The notes beneath the pieces were generated by a model. That model saw nothing but the letters and a program-made list of their open reading frames with translations. It ran no database searches and was not told where the DNA came from. The position numbers were made by a program, and so were the translations under genes. Shown one piece after another: positions 1 to 8,308 of a stretch of DNA of 64,000 nt (position 1 is the stretch's first letter; each line of letters starts with the position of its first letter). The stretch spans positions 124,001-188,000 of the forward strand of contig CAVPOU010000013.1 in assembly GCA_963707125.1 (NCBI GenBank), read 5' to 3'. This DNA comes from CAVPDE01 sp963707125 (GTDB lineage Bacteria > Desulfobacterota > DSM-4660 > Desulfatiglandales > HGW-15).

Positions 1-222
1 GGTTTCTTCAGTAACCGTCTGAGGGGATTCTACCTGGTACTTTTTCATCGTCGCTACGAGGCGCCTGTTCTCCTTTTCAAGTAAGAGCACTCTTCTCTTC
101 AAATCCGCCACAATTTTCCTTAGCCACGTGTTCGACTTTCCAATCCCCTGAGTAGCGCCTTTGGCTTCCTTCCTGCTGATTCTCATAATTTCCGCTTTCA
201 GAACTTTCGCAATGTTCGACAT
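1..222 (-). CDS. Partial coiled-coil protein, probable N-terminus of an HTH-type regulator
   Basis: The reading frame starts at an ATG at 222 and runs off the window edge, so only the first 74 residues are visible (MSNIAKVLKAEIMRISRKEA...). A Shine-Dalgarno-like AAAGGAG lies about 8 bases upstream. Residues 30-62 are rich in Lys, Arg, Leu and Glu with heptad spacing (RRVLLLEKENRRL), indicating a coiled coil. From memory, the opening resembles a family of small proteins that carry a C-terminal helix-turn-helix, but that part lies outside the window. Function is therefore unknown. The reading frame itself is well supported by the ribosome site and the uninterrupted frame. Confidence 0.6.
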   Translation of the reverse strand, partial: MSNIAKVLKAEIMRISRKEAKGATQGIGKSNTWLRKIVADLKRRVLLLEKENRRLVATMKKYQVESPQTVTEET

Positions 223-966
223 AGCATGCACTCCTTTCGTTTCCGGGTTCATAATATCCAGCATATTCTAAGGCATCTAAAAATACTTATATATGAAACA
301 TTCAGATATTGCAATTTCATAAACTCATCGTCAAAGGAGATGCTAATTCCAGAAGGAGTTAACAGGGCGCAGTGGATCATGGAAGGTTTACCTCACGGCA
401 AGACAAGCAGGGCTGGATGCCCCTGGTCCCGTTCATCAGGTCATGGGGCGGGGAATGGAATGAGTAAAGATATTCCGCAATAAGGCTTATGGAGAGGACT
501 TTCTGGATCGAGGAATCGAATCTGTGTTCGGGATCTATTGTTCTCAATCTGGCCTTTTTGGGCACTTCATTCTTGACCTATCGAACGAGAGTTGCGTTCA
601 GAAGAGAAGTCCGATCCGAGAAAAGGTACAGTGGCCTCCCAACAGAACAAGCGCGGTCCGTCAGGAGTGAGGTAAGCCCATTTTGATAGGTTTCTCCATG
701 AGTAACCTCCGCTATGGAGGCTAAAGTGTGGAAGGCAAAATACTTATGCCATGGGTTGTAAAAGGCCTGGGAAGTCAAGAAAAACCTTTTCCTTAGAACC
801 GGTTGAACCGGACGGGTCCAGCCCGACGGATTGAGGCCTATATCAAAACCTCGTGGGGCAGCAAGAAAAAAGTTGAGGGTACGGAAAGGCAAAGTAAAAG
901 CCCCTTTCGGGGCTTTTACCAGAGGAAGGCTCCAGAGATCAGAGTCAGCGCTTATGAGGCAGAGTC
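223..966. other. Gene-poor interval of 744 bp
   Basis: No open frame here shows recognisable protein similarity or a convincing ribosome site. The short frames on both strands overlap each other and have non-coding-like composition. The only structures seen are a CCTCC/GGAGG hairpin at 706-720 and the terminator at 897-918. Confidence 0.5.
897..918 (-). terminator. Rho-independent terminator of the response-regulator gene
   Basis: AAAAGCCCC and GGGGCTTTT form a perfect 9-bp stem around TTTC. It lies 49 bases beyond the stop of the minus-strand receiver-domain gene and ends in a short T tract when read on that strand. Confidence 0.7.
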
Positions 967-1452
967 TCAAGTGTAGGGGAAGGTGCGCCAGAATTCCTTG
1001 TCCTTGTCCTTCCATTCCACTTCGAATTTCCTGTTGTAATAGGACTCGAATCTTTCCAGCCAGCGCCACCAGGTGCTTTTCCCTGCCTCGACCGCCTGCA
1101 ACACATCATTCAGGTACTCTGCGATGTCTACGATTTTGTCCTTAGGCACATAGAGGGCGGCTCCCCTCTTGTAGGAGGTGATCGTGTGGTCGGGACTCAA
1201 AGCATGGGCGGTGAGCATCACAGGGATCACTTTTCTGTTCCGTGCAATCTCGAGAAGCTTGTATCCATCCACGCCCATGATATCCAGAACAGCCACGTCA
1301 AAAACCTGGGTTTCCAAAGCCAGCTTGGCCTCTTCAAAGGTAGAAGCCTTCACCACCTCACACATGGACAGCAGTTCTTCGAGAGTCTCAAGGACGTCAG
1401 GCTCATCATCCACGATCAGAACAATTTTACCTTCCAGAAGATTCCTGGTCAT
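967..1452 (-). CDS. Single-domain response regulator receiver protein
   Basis: This 161-residue protein is a CheY-like receiver domain (residues about 9-125) with a short C-terminal tail and no output domain. The acidic pocket is in VLIVDDEPD, the phospho-acceptor Asp in VAVLDIMGVDG, the Thr in VIPVMLTAH and the conserved Lys in YVPKDKI. The tail (STWWRWLERFESYYNRKF) is aromatic and unassigned. The ATG at 1452 is preceded by GGAGG seven bases upstream; a longer frame upstream lacks such a site. No kinase gene is adjacent. It probably relays a phosphate or binds a partner directly. Confidence 0.85.
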   Translation of the reverse strand: MTRNLLEGKIVLIVDDEPDVLETLEELLSMCEVVKASTFEEAKLALETQVFDVAVLDIMGVDGYKLLEIARNRKVIPVMLTAHALSPDHTITSYKRGAALYVPKDKIVDIAEYLNDVLQAVEAGKSTWWRWLERFESYYNRKFEVEWKDKDKEFWRTFPYT

Positions 1453-1676
1453 TTTCAAACCTCCGTTGAAATATTCTTCCCATCCCTCTATTTTCCAATA
1501 GGCCGAAGCGATTTTTCTGTCAACTTCTTTTTCAAGGTGTAAAAGAATGGGGGCGGGAGACCTTGCTGAATCTAGGGTTGACAACGCTTCGAGGTTGCCC
1601 TTAGAATTGCTTGCAGGGTCATATCGTAAATAGGAAATCCCCGTCGTTCCTTAGAGGGTCCAGAAGGAGATAAGAA

Positions 1677-2633
1677 ATGCAGGAAGAGAAACCGGAAAGA
1701 TCTCATGTTCGAGGACACGGCCGCATCGCCGTTTTGGTGCTCCTCATCCTTGTCGTTTTCTGTGTCGTGGTGATGGTGATCAATTCCAGAAAGCCCCAGT
1801 CTCATCCCATGGAAAAGTTGGACAAGAAGGTCAAAGGCGCTCACTTCATCAAGATCAATGAGATGCTGATCAAGGATATGGCTGATAACTGGCTGCCCAA
1901 CGATACGTTCTGGCCAACGGCCTTTCTGGATAACATGCCCAATTTCCAGCTGGGTGTCCTTGAGGTTGTGCGATACAATGCCAGGGTGTTGCGGGATAAC
2001 CTCTCTCGCATGAGGACGACAGACCGGCTGGACCCAAGTGCCGAAGCCGCTTTCACGAATTTGTCCAATGACCCCTTCAAATGGTGGTTCCCGTCTGCTG
2101 AAAGCAAATGGAAACTGGCCTTCCAACACCTGGAGACTTACAACCAGAATCTCGCTTCAGGGAAGTCTCATTTCTATCCCAGGGCCGACAACCTGATAGA
2201 ACTCCTTAATCAGTATCTGTCTCTTATGGGTGGAGCGAACACCCGGTTGATCAATGCACCACGGGATCTGAAAGCCGCTGTTTCCATCGAGGGGCAGAAG
2301 GATAAGGCAGCGCCGGCTCAAACCGTGGACATCGATATTCCCTGGCGACAAATTGATGACAACTTCTACTATGCCCAGGGCGTGGCTTACGCATTGTATG
2401 AGTCCTTCAGGGCGATTCGAGTCGACTTCAACGAGGTTCTCACGGACAAGAACTCCGTGACCCTGGTCGACAAGATCCTGGAGATTCTCGGTCGATGCTA
2501 TTTCGAGCCCTTGATCGTTTTCAATGGGGACCCGGACAGCATTTTCGCAAACCATTCCTTGAATCTCTCAGGAATATTCAATGACGCCAGGCAGAAGATG
2601 AATTCCCTGACCGTGGCCCTGATGCAAGGGTAG
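1677..2633 (+). CDS. DUF2333 family membrane-anchored protein
   Basis: The protein of 318 residues has one N-terminal membrane segment (about 16-35, IAVLVLLILVVFCVVVMVI) after a basic cytoplasmic start; the rest should lie in the periplasm. The body, with the WWFPSAESKWKLAFQHLETYN stretch and the DDNFYYAQG and YALYESF motifs, matches what I remember of the DUF2333 family, whose function is unknown. GGAGAT sits six bases before the ATG. It stands alone between the minus-strand receiver gene and hypA. Confidence 0.75.
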   Translation: MQEEKPERSHVRGHGRIAVLVLLILVVFCVVVMVINSRKPQSHPMEKLDKKVKGAHFIKINEMLIKDMADNWLPNDTFWPTAFLDNMPNFQLGVLEVVRYNARVLRDNLSRMRTTDRLDPSAEAAFTNLSNDPFKWWFPSAESKWKLAFQHLETYNQNLASGKSHFYPRADNLIELLNQYLSLMGGANTRLINAPRDLKAAVSIEGQKDKAAPAQTVDIDIPWRQIDDNFYYAQGVAYALYESFRAIRVDFNEVLTDKNSVTLVDKILEILGRCYFEPLIVFNGDPDSIFANHSLNLSGIFNDARQKMNSLTVALMQG

Positions 2634-2810
2634 GGAAGACGGCGCCTAAAGTGAGCACGATGCTAAGGCCCACGGTTAAAGACCCTAAGACGCCAGAAGG
2701 ATAGGAGAGCGATGGGTAATACAAGGGAGCTAAAGGAGTTCTTTCGATCGATGATGCATTATCCGATGCACCGTGCTCCGTGCGCCGTGCTACAGGTGTT
2801 AGTGTCTAAA

Positions 2811-3152
2811 ATGCATGAAATGTCCATTGCCCAGAGCCTGATCACCATCGTCCAGGAGGAGATGGCAAGAAACGGCGCGAAAGCGCTCAGGTCGGTGCGC
2901 CTGAGTATCGGGGAGATGTCCGCCATTGTGCCGGAGTCTCTGTCCTTTTGTTTTGAGATTATCATCGAGGGAACTCCTCTTGAAGGGGCGAGACTCATCA
3001 TGGACAGGATTCCTCTCAAAGGATACTGCCCGGACTGTGAACGGCCGTTCCCTATCAAGGAGTTTGTTTTCGTTTGCCCGACCTGCGGCAGCACAAATGT
3101 GGAAACGATTGAGGGACAGGAGCTGTCGATCGTCGAGATGGAGGTGGAGTGA
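2811..3152 (+). CDS. hypA: Hydrogenase/urease nickel incorporation protein HypA
   Basis: HypA delivers nickel to [NiFe] hydrogenase together with HypB. The protein is 113 residues, the usual length, starting MHEMS, where His2 is the family nickel ligand. The zinc ribbon is CPDC (Cys73, Cys76) and CPTC (Cys89, Cys92). The frame is open further upstream from 2712, but the invariant MHEMS start fixes 2811. hypB follows 162 bases later on the same strand. No hydrogenase structural gene is in the window, so the target enzyme must be encoded elsewhere. The preceding DNA is a run of imperfect GCACCGTGCTCCGTGC-type repeats rather than a clear ribosome site. Confidence 0.95.
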   Translation: MHEMSIAQSLITIVQEEMARNGAKALRSVRLSIGEMSAIVPESLSFCFEIIIEGTPLEGARLIMDRIPLKGYCPDCERPFPIKEFVFVCPTCGSTNVETIEGQELSIVEMEVE

Positions 3153-3305
3153 GAAAAAGAGAGAAGACAGGAGACAGAATACAGAAGACAGTAGTAAAAC
3201 CAGTGAACGGTGAGCAGTGGGCAGTTAGGAAGACAGAAGACAGTAGGAAAAGCGAGGAACGGTGAACGGTCAACAGTGAACGGTGAACCGTGAACGATTT
3301 GGCGG
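3153..3305. repeat. Degenerate GTGAACGGTGA / AGAAGACAG intergenic repeat
   Basis: The hypA-hypB gap consists almost wholly of imperfect reiterations of two words, AGAAGACAG(T) and GTGAACGGTGAAC. A related copy in the opposite orientation fills 8163-8308, including the shared AGTAAAACCAGT linker. Confidence 0.75.
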
Positions 3306-3314
3306 AGGTTTTTC

Positions 3315-3995
3315 ATGAAAGTTTCGGTGGTGAGAAATATCCTGGAGGCGAACGAGCGGATCGCTGAACAAAACAAGGCTTTGTTTCAAGAACATCACCT
3401 GCTGGTCATCAATCTCATGAGCTCTCCGGGTGCTGGAAAAACCAGCCTTCTGGAAAAAACGATTGATGCCCTGAAAAAGGATCTCCGAATCGGAGTGATC
3501 GAAGGAGATATCCAGTCCACGAGCGACGCCGAGCGCATTGCCCGGAAGGGAGTTCCCGCGGTGCAGATCAACACGGGAGGGGCATGCCATCTGGACGGGA
3601 ACATGATCCGGGAGACCTTTCAAGAGTTCGATTTCAGCCGATTGGATCTCCTGGTGGTCGAGAACGTCGGAAACCTTGTTTGTCCTGCGGAGTTCAACGT
3701 AGGAGAGGACTTTAAGGTCATGATCTTAAGCGTTGCGGAGGGGGATGACAAACCGTCCAAGTACCCTCTCATGTTTCACGAGTCGAAAGTGCTCCTGGTC
3801 AACAAAATAGATCTCCTTCCCTATGTGGATTGCAGCGTGGAGAAAATCATTAAGGACTCTTTGAACATCAATCCGGAGTTGGCCATCTTCCAGGTCTCTT
3901 GCAAGACCGGGGAAGGCCTTGAAGACTGGTACCGGTGGTTGCGTGAGAGAGTGAAGGAGAAATCGCGGAGCTTCAGAGAGGGATGCCACGGTTGA
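3315..3995 (+). CDS. hypB: Hydrogenase nickel incorporation GTPase HypB
   Basis: HypB is the GTPase that drives nickel insertion into [NiFe] hydrogenase. The 226-residue protein has a Walker A SSPGAGKTS (about 36-44), the metal-binding GACHLDG (Cys91, His92), VVENVGNLVCP and the guanine-specificity motif NKIDLLP. It lacks the N-terminal CxxCGC and His-rich nickel-storage extension of some HypB proteins. GGAGG lies close to the ATG. It follows hypA and is followed after four bases by a small kinase gene, so the three are probably co-transcribed. Confidence 0.95.
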   Translation: MKVSVVRNILEANERIAEQNKALFQEHHLLVINLMSSPGAGKTSLLEKTIDALKKDLRIGVIEGDIQSTSDAERIARKGVPAVQINTGGACHLDGNMIRETFQEFDFSRLDLLVVENVGNLVCPAEFNVGEDFKVMILSVAEGDDKPSKYPLMFHESKVLLVNKIDLLPYVDCSVEKIIKDSLNINPELAIFQVSCKTGEGLEDWYRWLRERVKEKSRSFREGCHG

Positions 3996-3999
3996 CGAT

Positions 4000-4662
4000 T
4001 TGAAACTATCGGACTTCGCCAAGAAGAGGATGACGACTCTCAGAAGGCCTTCCTCCACGAGGCCGGCTCTGTACCGGATCGAAGAAGGTCATGCCCGAGC
4101 GGTTGTCAAGGATTACAGCGTTAACCGCTGGGTGTTCAGGAATCTTGTCGGCCGCTTTTTGATCTGGAGAGAAAAGAAAGCTTACCGAAGACTCAAGGGG
4201 CTGAATGGAGTTCCTGCCCTTTACGGCGTCGTCGGAGGCCTTGCGCTGGTCCTTGAGGAAATCCACGGCAGAAGCATGGAAGGACTTGAAAAGAAGGAAA
4301 GTCTCCCTGCCACGTTCTTTGAGAACTTGCGCGATCTGGTGGAGGCCTTCCACCGAAGAGGCCTGTGTCACTGCGACCTCAAGAGAGCGGCCAATGTCCT
4401 GGTTGGAGACGATGGAAGACCCTACATCATCGACTGGTCGGCCGCCATTTTGGAAAAGGAGTTCAAATTTTTCCCCGCCCGCCTGATCTACAAGAGATTT
4501 CTGCTCGATGACCGGTATGCGGTTATCAAGTTCCAGCTCAGGCACTGCCCTGAGGCCATCCACCCTGAAGACCTGCGCCGTTATCAGGACCGAAGCCCCG
4601 TGGAAAGAGCGGTCAGAAAGCTGCGAGACCGGGCAAGGCGTTTCCTGCAAAAAGTGGCGTGA
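4000..4662 (+). CDS. Lipopolysaccharide kinase (Kdo/WaaP)-like small protein kinase fold
   Basis: The protein of about 220 residues has a kinase-like catalytic loop, LCHCDLKRAANVLV, with the catalytic Asp, and a metal-binding IIDWSAA in place of DFG. This pattern is typical of WaaP/Kdo-kinase and RIO-like families that phosphorylate lipid A core sugars. The start is either TTG at 4000 or ATG at 4030; 4000 is adopted because the frame is open and only four bases follow the hypB stop. A role in hydrogenase maturation is not implied by the family. The position after hypB may be incidental. Confidence 0.65.
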   Translation: MKLSDFAKKRMTTLRRPSSTRPALYRIEEGHARAVVKDYSVNRWVFRNLVGRFLIWREKKAYRRLKGLNGVPALYGVVGGLALVLEEIHGRSMEGLEKKESLPATFFENLRDLVEAFHRRGLCHCDLKRAANVLVGDDGRPYIIDWSAAILEKEFKFFPARLIYKRFLLDDRYAVIKFQLRHCPEAIHPEDLRRYQDRSPVERAVRKLRDRARRFLQKVA

Positions 4663-4686
4663 TCCCACAGCCTCAATAGAGGCGGT

Positions 4687-4851
4687 TCAGTGGCCGGTAT
4701 CCAGGGTCACCAGAAACACGTCGATGATGTTGAGCCTCATGTCCGTGTCCTGCAGGCCGTCAGGCTCGATGAGGGCTCGGAAGTTCTCTTTTTCAAAATG
4801 GCTTGTCACCCATGTTCTCCGACTTGAGGCAAACACACTTCCCGCAATCAA
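4687..4851 (-). CDS. Possible small ORF or gene remnant after the MBL gene
   Basis: A minus-strand frame lies directly downstream of, and in the same frame as, the MBL-hydrolase stop codon. From a TTG at 4851 it encodes about 54 residues with a hydrophobic, signal-like opening (MIAGSVFASS) and a protein-like remainder ending NIIDVFLVTLDTGH. No ribosome site is evident. It could be a short secreted protein, or the end of a gene whose start has been lost. I do not recognise it. Confidence 0.3.
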   Translation of the reverse strand: MIAGSVFASSRRTWVTSHFEKENFRALIEPDGLQDTDMRLNIIDVFLVTLDTGH

Positions 4852-4866
4852 AACGAGTAGGGCTTC

Positions 4867-5748
4867 TCAAGGATGAGGGTTTTCCTGGAGAAATCCCAGG
4901 TAACCCTTGATCGAATTTCCAATGAAGAACTTTTCTCTGTCTTGATCCGCAGAAAACATGGCTTCAAAAGCCTTGAGCTCAGGGTCTTCGGCTAGGAGTC
5001 TCGCCATGCCTCTTTCCATGAGACGGTGATCGCCTTTTGTGATTTCTTCGCGGAGGACCGTTTCCCATAAAAGGAGTTGAGCCCGTTCTCTTTTCAGCAT
5101 GCGGTGAGAACTGTTCGCTTTACCAAAATGCGCATAGCAAATGGGCAGATCCTTCGCGGTCAGGAGACGATCAATGCTTCCAAGAAATTCCTTCAGAAAA
5201 AAAACAGGGGGTGTCGCAGGGCGCAAATACTCCCAGTCCTTAACTGCGAGATAGATACCGCCCGCCTCGCCGGCAAAGAGATTTTCCTGGATGATGAAGC
5301 TGAGATGGTGAGGTGCGTGGCCGGGGGTCTCGATGATGTCGATGCCTTCCACCCGGGCCTCTGTGTGGGGTATGAGGCGTTCCTTCTTTACCGGCCTTAT
5401 CGGGCCATAGGCCTCTGCAAGATCCCCCAGGGTTTTCTGGCTTCCTAGCCAGAGCTTCGAAGGGTCGACAAGATGAGAAATCGCTTTGCTGTGACAAACG
5501 GCGCGGGCCATGGGGAAGTGATCAAGAAATTCCGCCAATCCTCCTGCGTGATCCATGTGGATATGGGTGAGGAGAACAAAATCCACCTCGCGAATCCCCA
5601 AGACTGAGAGAGATTCGATGAGTTTTGTCACTGACCTGGAAGGCCCGACATCAATGACTACGGTCTTGTCGTAGGGACACAACCACGATCCGATGAACCG
5701 ATCAAATCCCGGCCTGTCCTGCCTGAGTTCGATTAAAAGGGGATGCAT
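4867..5748 (-). CDS. MBL-fold metallo-hydrolase
   Basis: The 293-residue protein is a metallo-beta-lactamase-fold hydrolase. The dinuclear metal site is THIHMDHAGG (61-70), with a further His in ETPGHAPHHL (His145) and a C-terminal CYAHFGK. An Asp in the early VIDVGPS strand is also typical. The substrate cannot be read from the sequence; glyoxalase II-like thioesters or other esters are possible. Its start lies seven bases after the stop of the Mla auxiliary lipoprotein gene, so it may be the last gene of that operon. Confidence 0.85.
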   Translation of the reverse strand: MHPLLIELRQDRPGFDRFIGSWLCPYDKTVVIDVGPSRSVTKLIESLSVLGIREVDFVLLTHIHMDHAGGLAEFLDHFPMARAVCHSKAISHLVDPSKLWLGSQKTLGDLAEAYGPIRPVKKERLIPHTEARVEGIDIIETPGHAPHHLSFIIQENLFAGEAGGIYLAVKDWEYLRPATPPVFFLKEFLGSIDRLLTAKDLPICYAHFGKANSSHRMLKRERAQLLLWETVLREEITKGDHRLMERGMARLLAEDPELKAFEAMFSADQDREKFFIGNSIKGYLGFLQENPHP

Positions 5749-5754
5749 AGGGCT

Positions 5755-6378
5755 TTACCTCACCAGATGTTGAACCGTCGTCCGGATCACTTGAGCGGAC
5801 ACCTCAGCCATCGCTTCACTCATGGCTTCAGAAAGACTGGTGAGGTTTCTCTTCTTGCACGGTTTGACCGCATGAAAGGTTTTCTGAAAGATAATCCTCT
5901 TGCTCACGTCGGGTTCGGGATGAGCCAGAAGAACAGTGCTCACGGTCAACACGGCTTTCCAACCTTCCTCTGAGTCCCATTCGAAGAATTCGTCGACAGA
6001 TCCTTCCATGATAAGGGACGGCTCGACCCTGCTCTCATAGGGAGCCACCGCTTTGAACAGGCCGAGGTGCTTGAAGTCTCTTGAGAGGTAATAGGTGACC
6101 AGATCGCCGGGACTGGCACGCCACTTCTCGTACGGGTAAGCTTCTCGCTTGAAGGACCGATCCCGGTAGATGATCTGATGGGTGTTGTACATGGGTGAAA
6201 CGCTGAAGCGTTCTATCCTCAGGACAAAAGGGAGTGCCGTGATCCCTTGAACCTGAGGCGGCTCATATTCCAGGGTGTAATAATCGATCTTTTGGCCGGG
6301 CTGTTTGAGGCTTGAACACGCGCAACAGGAAAGGAGAACCAGGAAGATGAGCGATCTTTTTGTCCAAGGCATGGTCAA
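5755..6378 (-). CDS. ABC-type transport auxiliary lipoprotein (PqiC/DUF330-like)
   Basis: The protein of 207 residues starts with a lipoprotein signal (LIFLVLLSC, lipid Cys18). It carries the ABC-transport auxiliary domain seen in MCE-linked lipoproteins, recognised from LRIERFSVSPMY, RYEKW-like AYPYEKWRASPGDLVTYYL and the FEWD strand. Such proteins sit on the periplasmic face of the outer membrane and help MCE transporters move lipids. It follows the MlaD gene by nine bases and is part of that minus-strand operon. The start could also be the Met at residue 3. Confidence 0.85.
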   Translation of the reverse strand: MTMPWTKRSLIFLVLLSCCACSSLKQPGQKIDYYTLEYEPPQVQGITALPFVLRIERFSVSPMYNTHQIIYRDRSFKREAYPYEKWRASPGDLVTYYLSRDFKHLGLFKAVAPYESRVEPSLIMEGSVDEFFEWDSEEGWKAVLTVSTVLLAHPEPDVSKRIIFQKTFHAVKPCKKRNLTSLSEAMSEAMAEVSAQVIRTTVQHLVR

Positions 6379-6387
6379 TCTCCTTTG

Positions 6388-7374
6388 CTAGAATTCGGGG
6401 TCCATGTCACGGCGAGGCCGAGGCTCTCCTAAAATGAGCTGGGAGGGCTGATCTGCAAGAACCTCCAGGAACCGGTTGAGGTTTTCGCTGGCCCTTTCAA
6501 GATTCTGCGCTGACACCAGAAGGTTTTGTCTCAGGTGGGAAAAGGCTTCATCCGTTCCTGTGGCTAAAGAAGCGGTCTTCTCAATGACTTTGTTGACGTT
6601 TTCCAAAGCCTCCCGGATGGTCTGCTCGTTGTCGGCGATGATCCCGCGGGCCTGGGCAAAAGCGTTTTCCGCGTGAGTCAAGGTGGCATTCCCCTTCACG
6701 AAGAACTCATTGGCTGCCTGAATCGTTTCCTGGGTGGAGGCCAGCATCTTGTCCCACTGAGGACCATTCAGAATTCGATTGAGTTGATCGAGAGAGCTCT
6801 CGGCCTTTCTGGAGATTCCCTTGACATTGGCCTCCTGAACCGTTGTCTCAATCGTATCCAGGCTGGACTTTATTTTCGCGGAGATGCCTTCCAAATCAAC
6901 GGCTTTGATATTTTTCAGGATATCGTCAATCCCTCGCAGGATCTCACCGAGTTCAGAAGGCTTGGAAGCGACAATGGGGTATTCGGAAGGAAAGCTTAGC
7001 GGCGGGGAACGGTCCGGCTCGTCCTTCAGTTTTTGGTCGAGCTCCACGAAGACGCTTCCGGTGATGCCGACGGACTTCAGCTGTGCGATGAGGTTCGTGT
7101 CCAGGACCATCCCTGTTTCGATCTTCAGAACCACCTTAACCAGCTTGGAGTCCGGAGCCACGATAATGCTGTGGACGCGGCCCACTGAAACGCCCCTGTA
7201 TTTGACCGGGGAATCCTTGTCCAGGCCTTGTACGGATTCGTTGAAGTAGGTCACATAGTACCGGCCTTTTTCGAAATATCGAGACATCCCGAGCCAGATG
7301 AAAGCCAGAAGGGCGATCCCTATTCCGCAAACAAGAAACAGGCCTACAATGAACTTGGTTTTCTGTGAAGCCAT
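6388..7374 (-). CDS. mlaD: MlaD/MCE family lipid-transport substrate-binding protein
   Basis: The MCE subunit forms the periplasmic lipid channel of the Mla transporter. One N-terminal membrane segment (about 8-30) is followed by a single MCE domain (about 35-115, with VKYRGVSVGRV and KIETGMVL). A long helical, Gln/Asn/Glu-rich region (about 150-310) probably forms a coiled coil or tunnel extension. The total of 328 residues is longer than E. coli MlaD (about 183) and typical of versions with a C-terminal helical tail. It lies between the ATPase gene and the auxiliary lipoprotein gene with short gaps. Confidence 0.9.
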   Translation of the reverse strand: MASQKTKFIVGLFLVCGIGIALLAFIWLGMSRYFEKGRYYVTYFNESVQGLDKDSPVKYRGVSVGRVHSIIVAPDSKLVKVVLKIETGMVLDTNLIAQLKSVGITGSVFVELDQKLKDEPDRSPPLSFPSEYPIVASKPSELGEILRGIDDILKNIKAVDLEGISAKIKSSLDTIETTVQEANVKGISRKAESSLDQLNRILNGPQWDKMLASTQETIQAANEFFVKGNATLTHAENAFAQARGIIADNEQTIREALENVNKVIEKTASLATGTDEAFSHLRQNLLVSAQNLERASENLNRFLEVLADQPSQLILGEPRPRRDMDPEF

Positions 7375-7388
7375 GGAAAAATGCCCCT

Positions 7389-8162
7389 TTACGCCGGGAT
7401 CGCACTCTCCTCGGGCTGGCGGTTGAAAAACCGCCAGACCAGAGGGTTCCGGCTGGTCTCACGAAGGTGTCTGGGGTCCCCTTCCGCGATGATTCCCTTT
7501 GTTCCTTTGTCGAGCATGATCACTCTCTGAGCGACCGCGAGAATGCTTTGGAGTTCATGGGTGACGATGACCATGGTGGTCCCCAGGCTTTTGTTCAAGT
7601 GCAAGATGAGATTGTCCAGTCCTGCCGAAGTGACAGGATCAAGTCCTGCGGAGGGCTCGTCAAAAAAAAGGATCTTCGGATTGAGAGCCATGGCTCTGGC
7701 AAGTCCTGCACGCTTTTTCATCCCACCGCTGATTTCGGATGGGAGGTAGTCTTCATACCCCTGCAACTGGACCAGGTGCAACTTCATACGAACGAGGGAA
7801 GACACGAGGTCCGAGGACAGATCGGTGTATTCCATAATGGGCAGAGCGATGTTCTCTGCGAGAGTCATGGAACCCAGGAGGGCACCGCTCTGATAAAGGA
7901 TGCCGATCTTTTGCAAGAGCTTCTGATATCCTTGAGAGTCTGCACGGGAGAGGTCGTCGCCGTCGATGGTGACCTGACCTGAATAAGGCCGGATGAGCCC
8001 GATGAGATGCTTGAGGAGCGTGCTCTTGCCGCACCCGCTCCCCCCGAGGATGACGAATATCTCTCCCTCGAAAACATCAAAGGAGATGCCTTCGAGGATG
8101 GTTTCGTCCCCGTACCGGGCCACAAGGTCTCTCACTCGAATGATGGGTTGTCTGTTCATCAT
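7389..8162 (-). CDS. mlaF: MlaF-like ABC transporter ATP-binding protein
   Basis: This is the cytoplasmic ATPase of the Mla lipid transporter. Walker A is GGSGCGKST, the signature is SGGMKKRAGLARAMA, Walker B is ILFFDEPSAGLDP and the switch His is in VIVTHEL. The SGGMKKR form of the signature is characteristic of MCE-linked ATPases. The 257 residues are the usual length. Two tandem ATGs occur at 8162 and 8159, and neither has a clear ribosome site, because the upstream DNA is a repeat element that separates it from mlaE. Confidence 0.92.
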   Translation of the reverse strand: MMNRQPIIRVRDLVARYGDETILEGISFDVFEGEIFVILGGSGCGKSTLLKHLIGLIRPYSGQVTIDGDDLSRADSQGYQKLLQKIGILYQSGALLGSMTLAENIALPIMEYTDLSSDLVSSLVRMKLHLVQLQGYEDYLPSEISGGMKKRAGLARAMALNPKILFFDEPSAGLDPVTSAGLDNLILHLNKSLGTTMVIVTHELQSILAVAQRVIMLDKGTKGIIAEGDPRHLRETSRNPLVWRFFNRQPEESAIPA

Positions 8163-8308
8163 TAACCGTTCACCGTTGTCCGTTCACCGTTGATCGTTCA
8201 CCGTTATCCGTTCACCGTGCTCCGATTAGTGTTCCCTGCTTACTGGTTTTACTCCCGTCTTCTGTCTTCTCCCACTGATCACTGCTCACGGTTCACTGAT
8301 TACTGATT
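8163..8308. repeat. Degenerate TTCACCGTT intergenic repeat inside the Mla operon
   Basis: The 146-bp gap between the mlaE and mlaF genes is made of imperfect GTTCACCGTT words followed by TACTGGTTTTACT and TCTGTCTTCT words. It is the reverse-complement relative of 3153-3305. It interrupts an otherwise tightly packed operon and removes any obvious ribosome site for mlaF. Confidence 0.75.

Noticed and set aside
2811..3995. Hydrogenase operon
   Set aside because: Only hypA and hypB are present; no structural or other hyp genes were found in the window.
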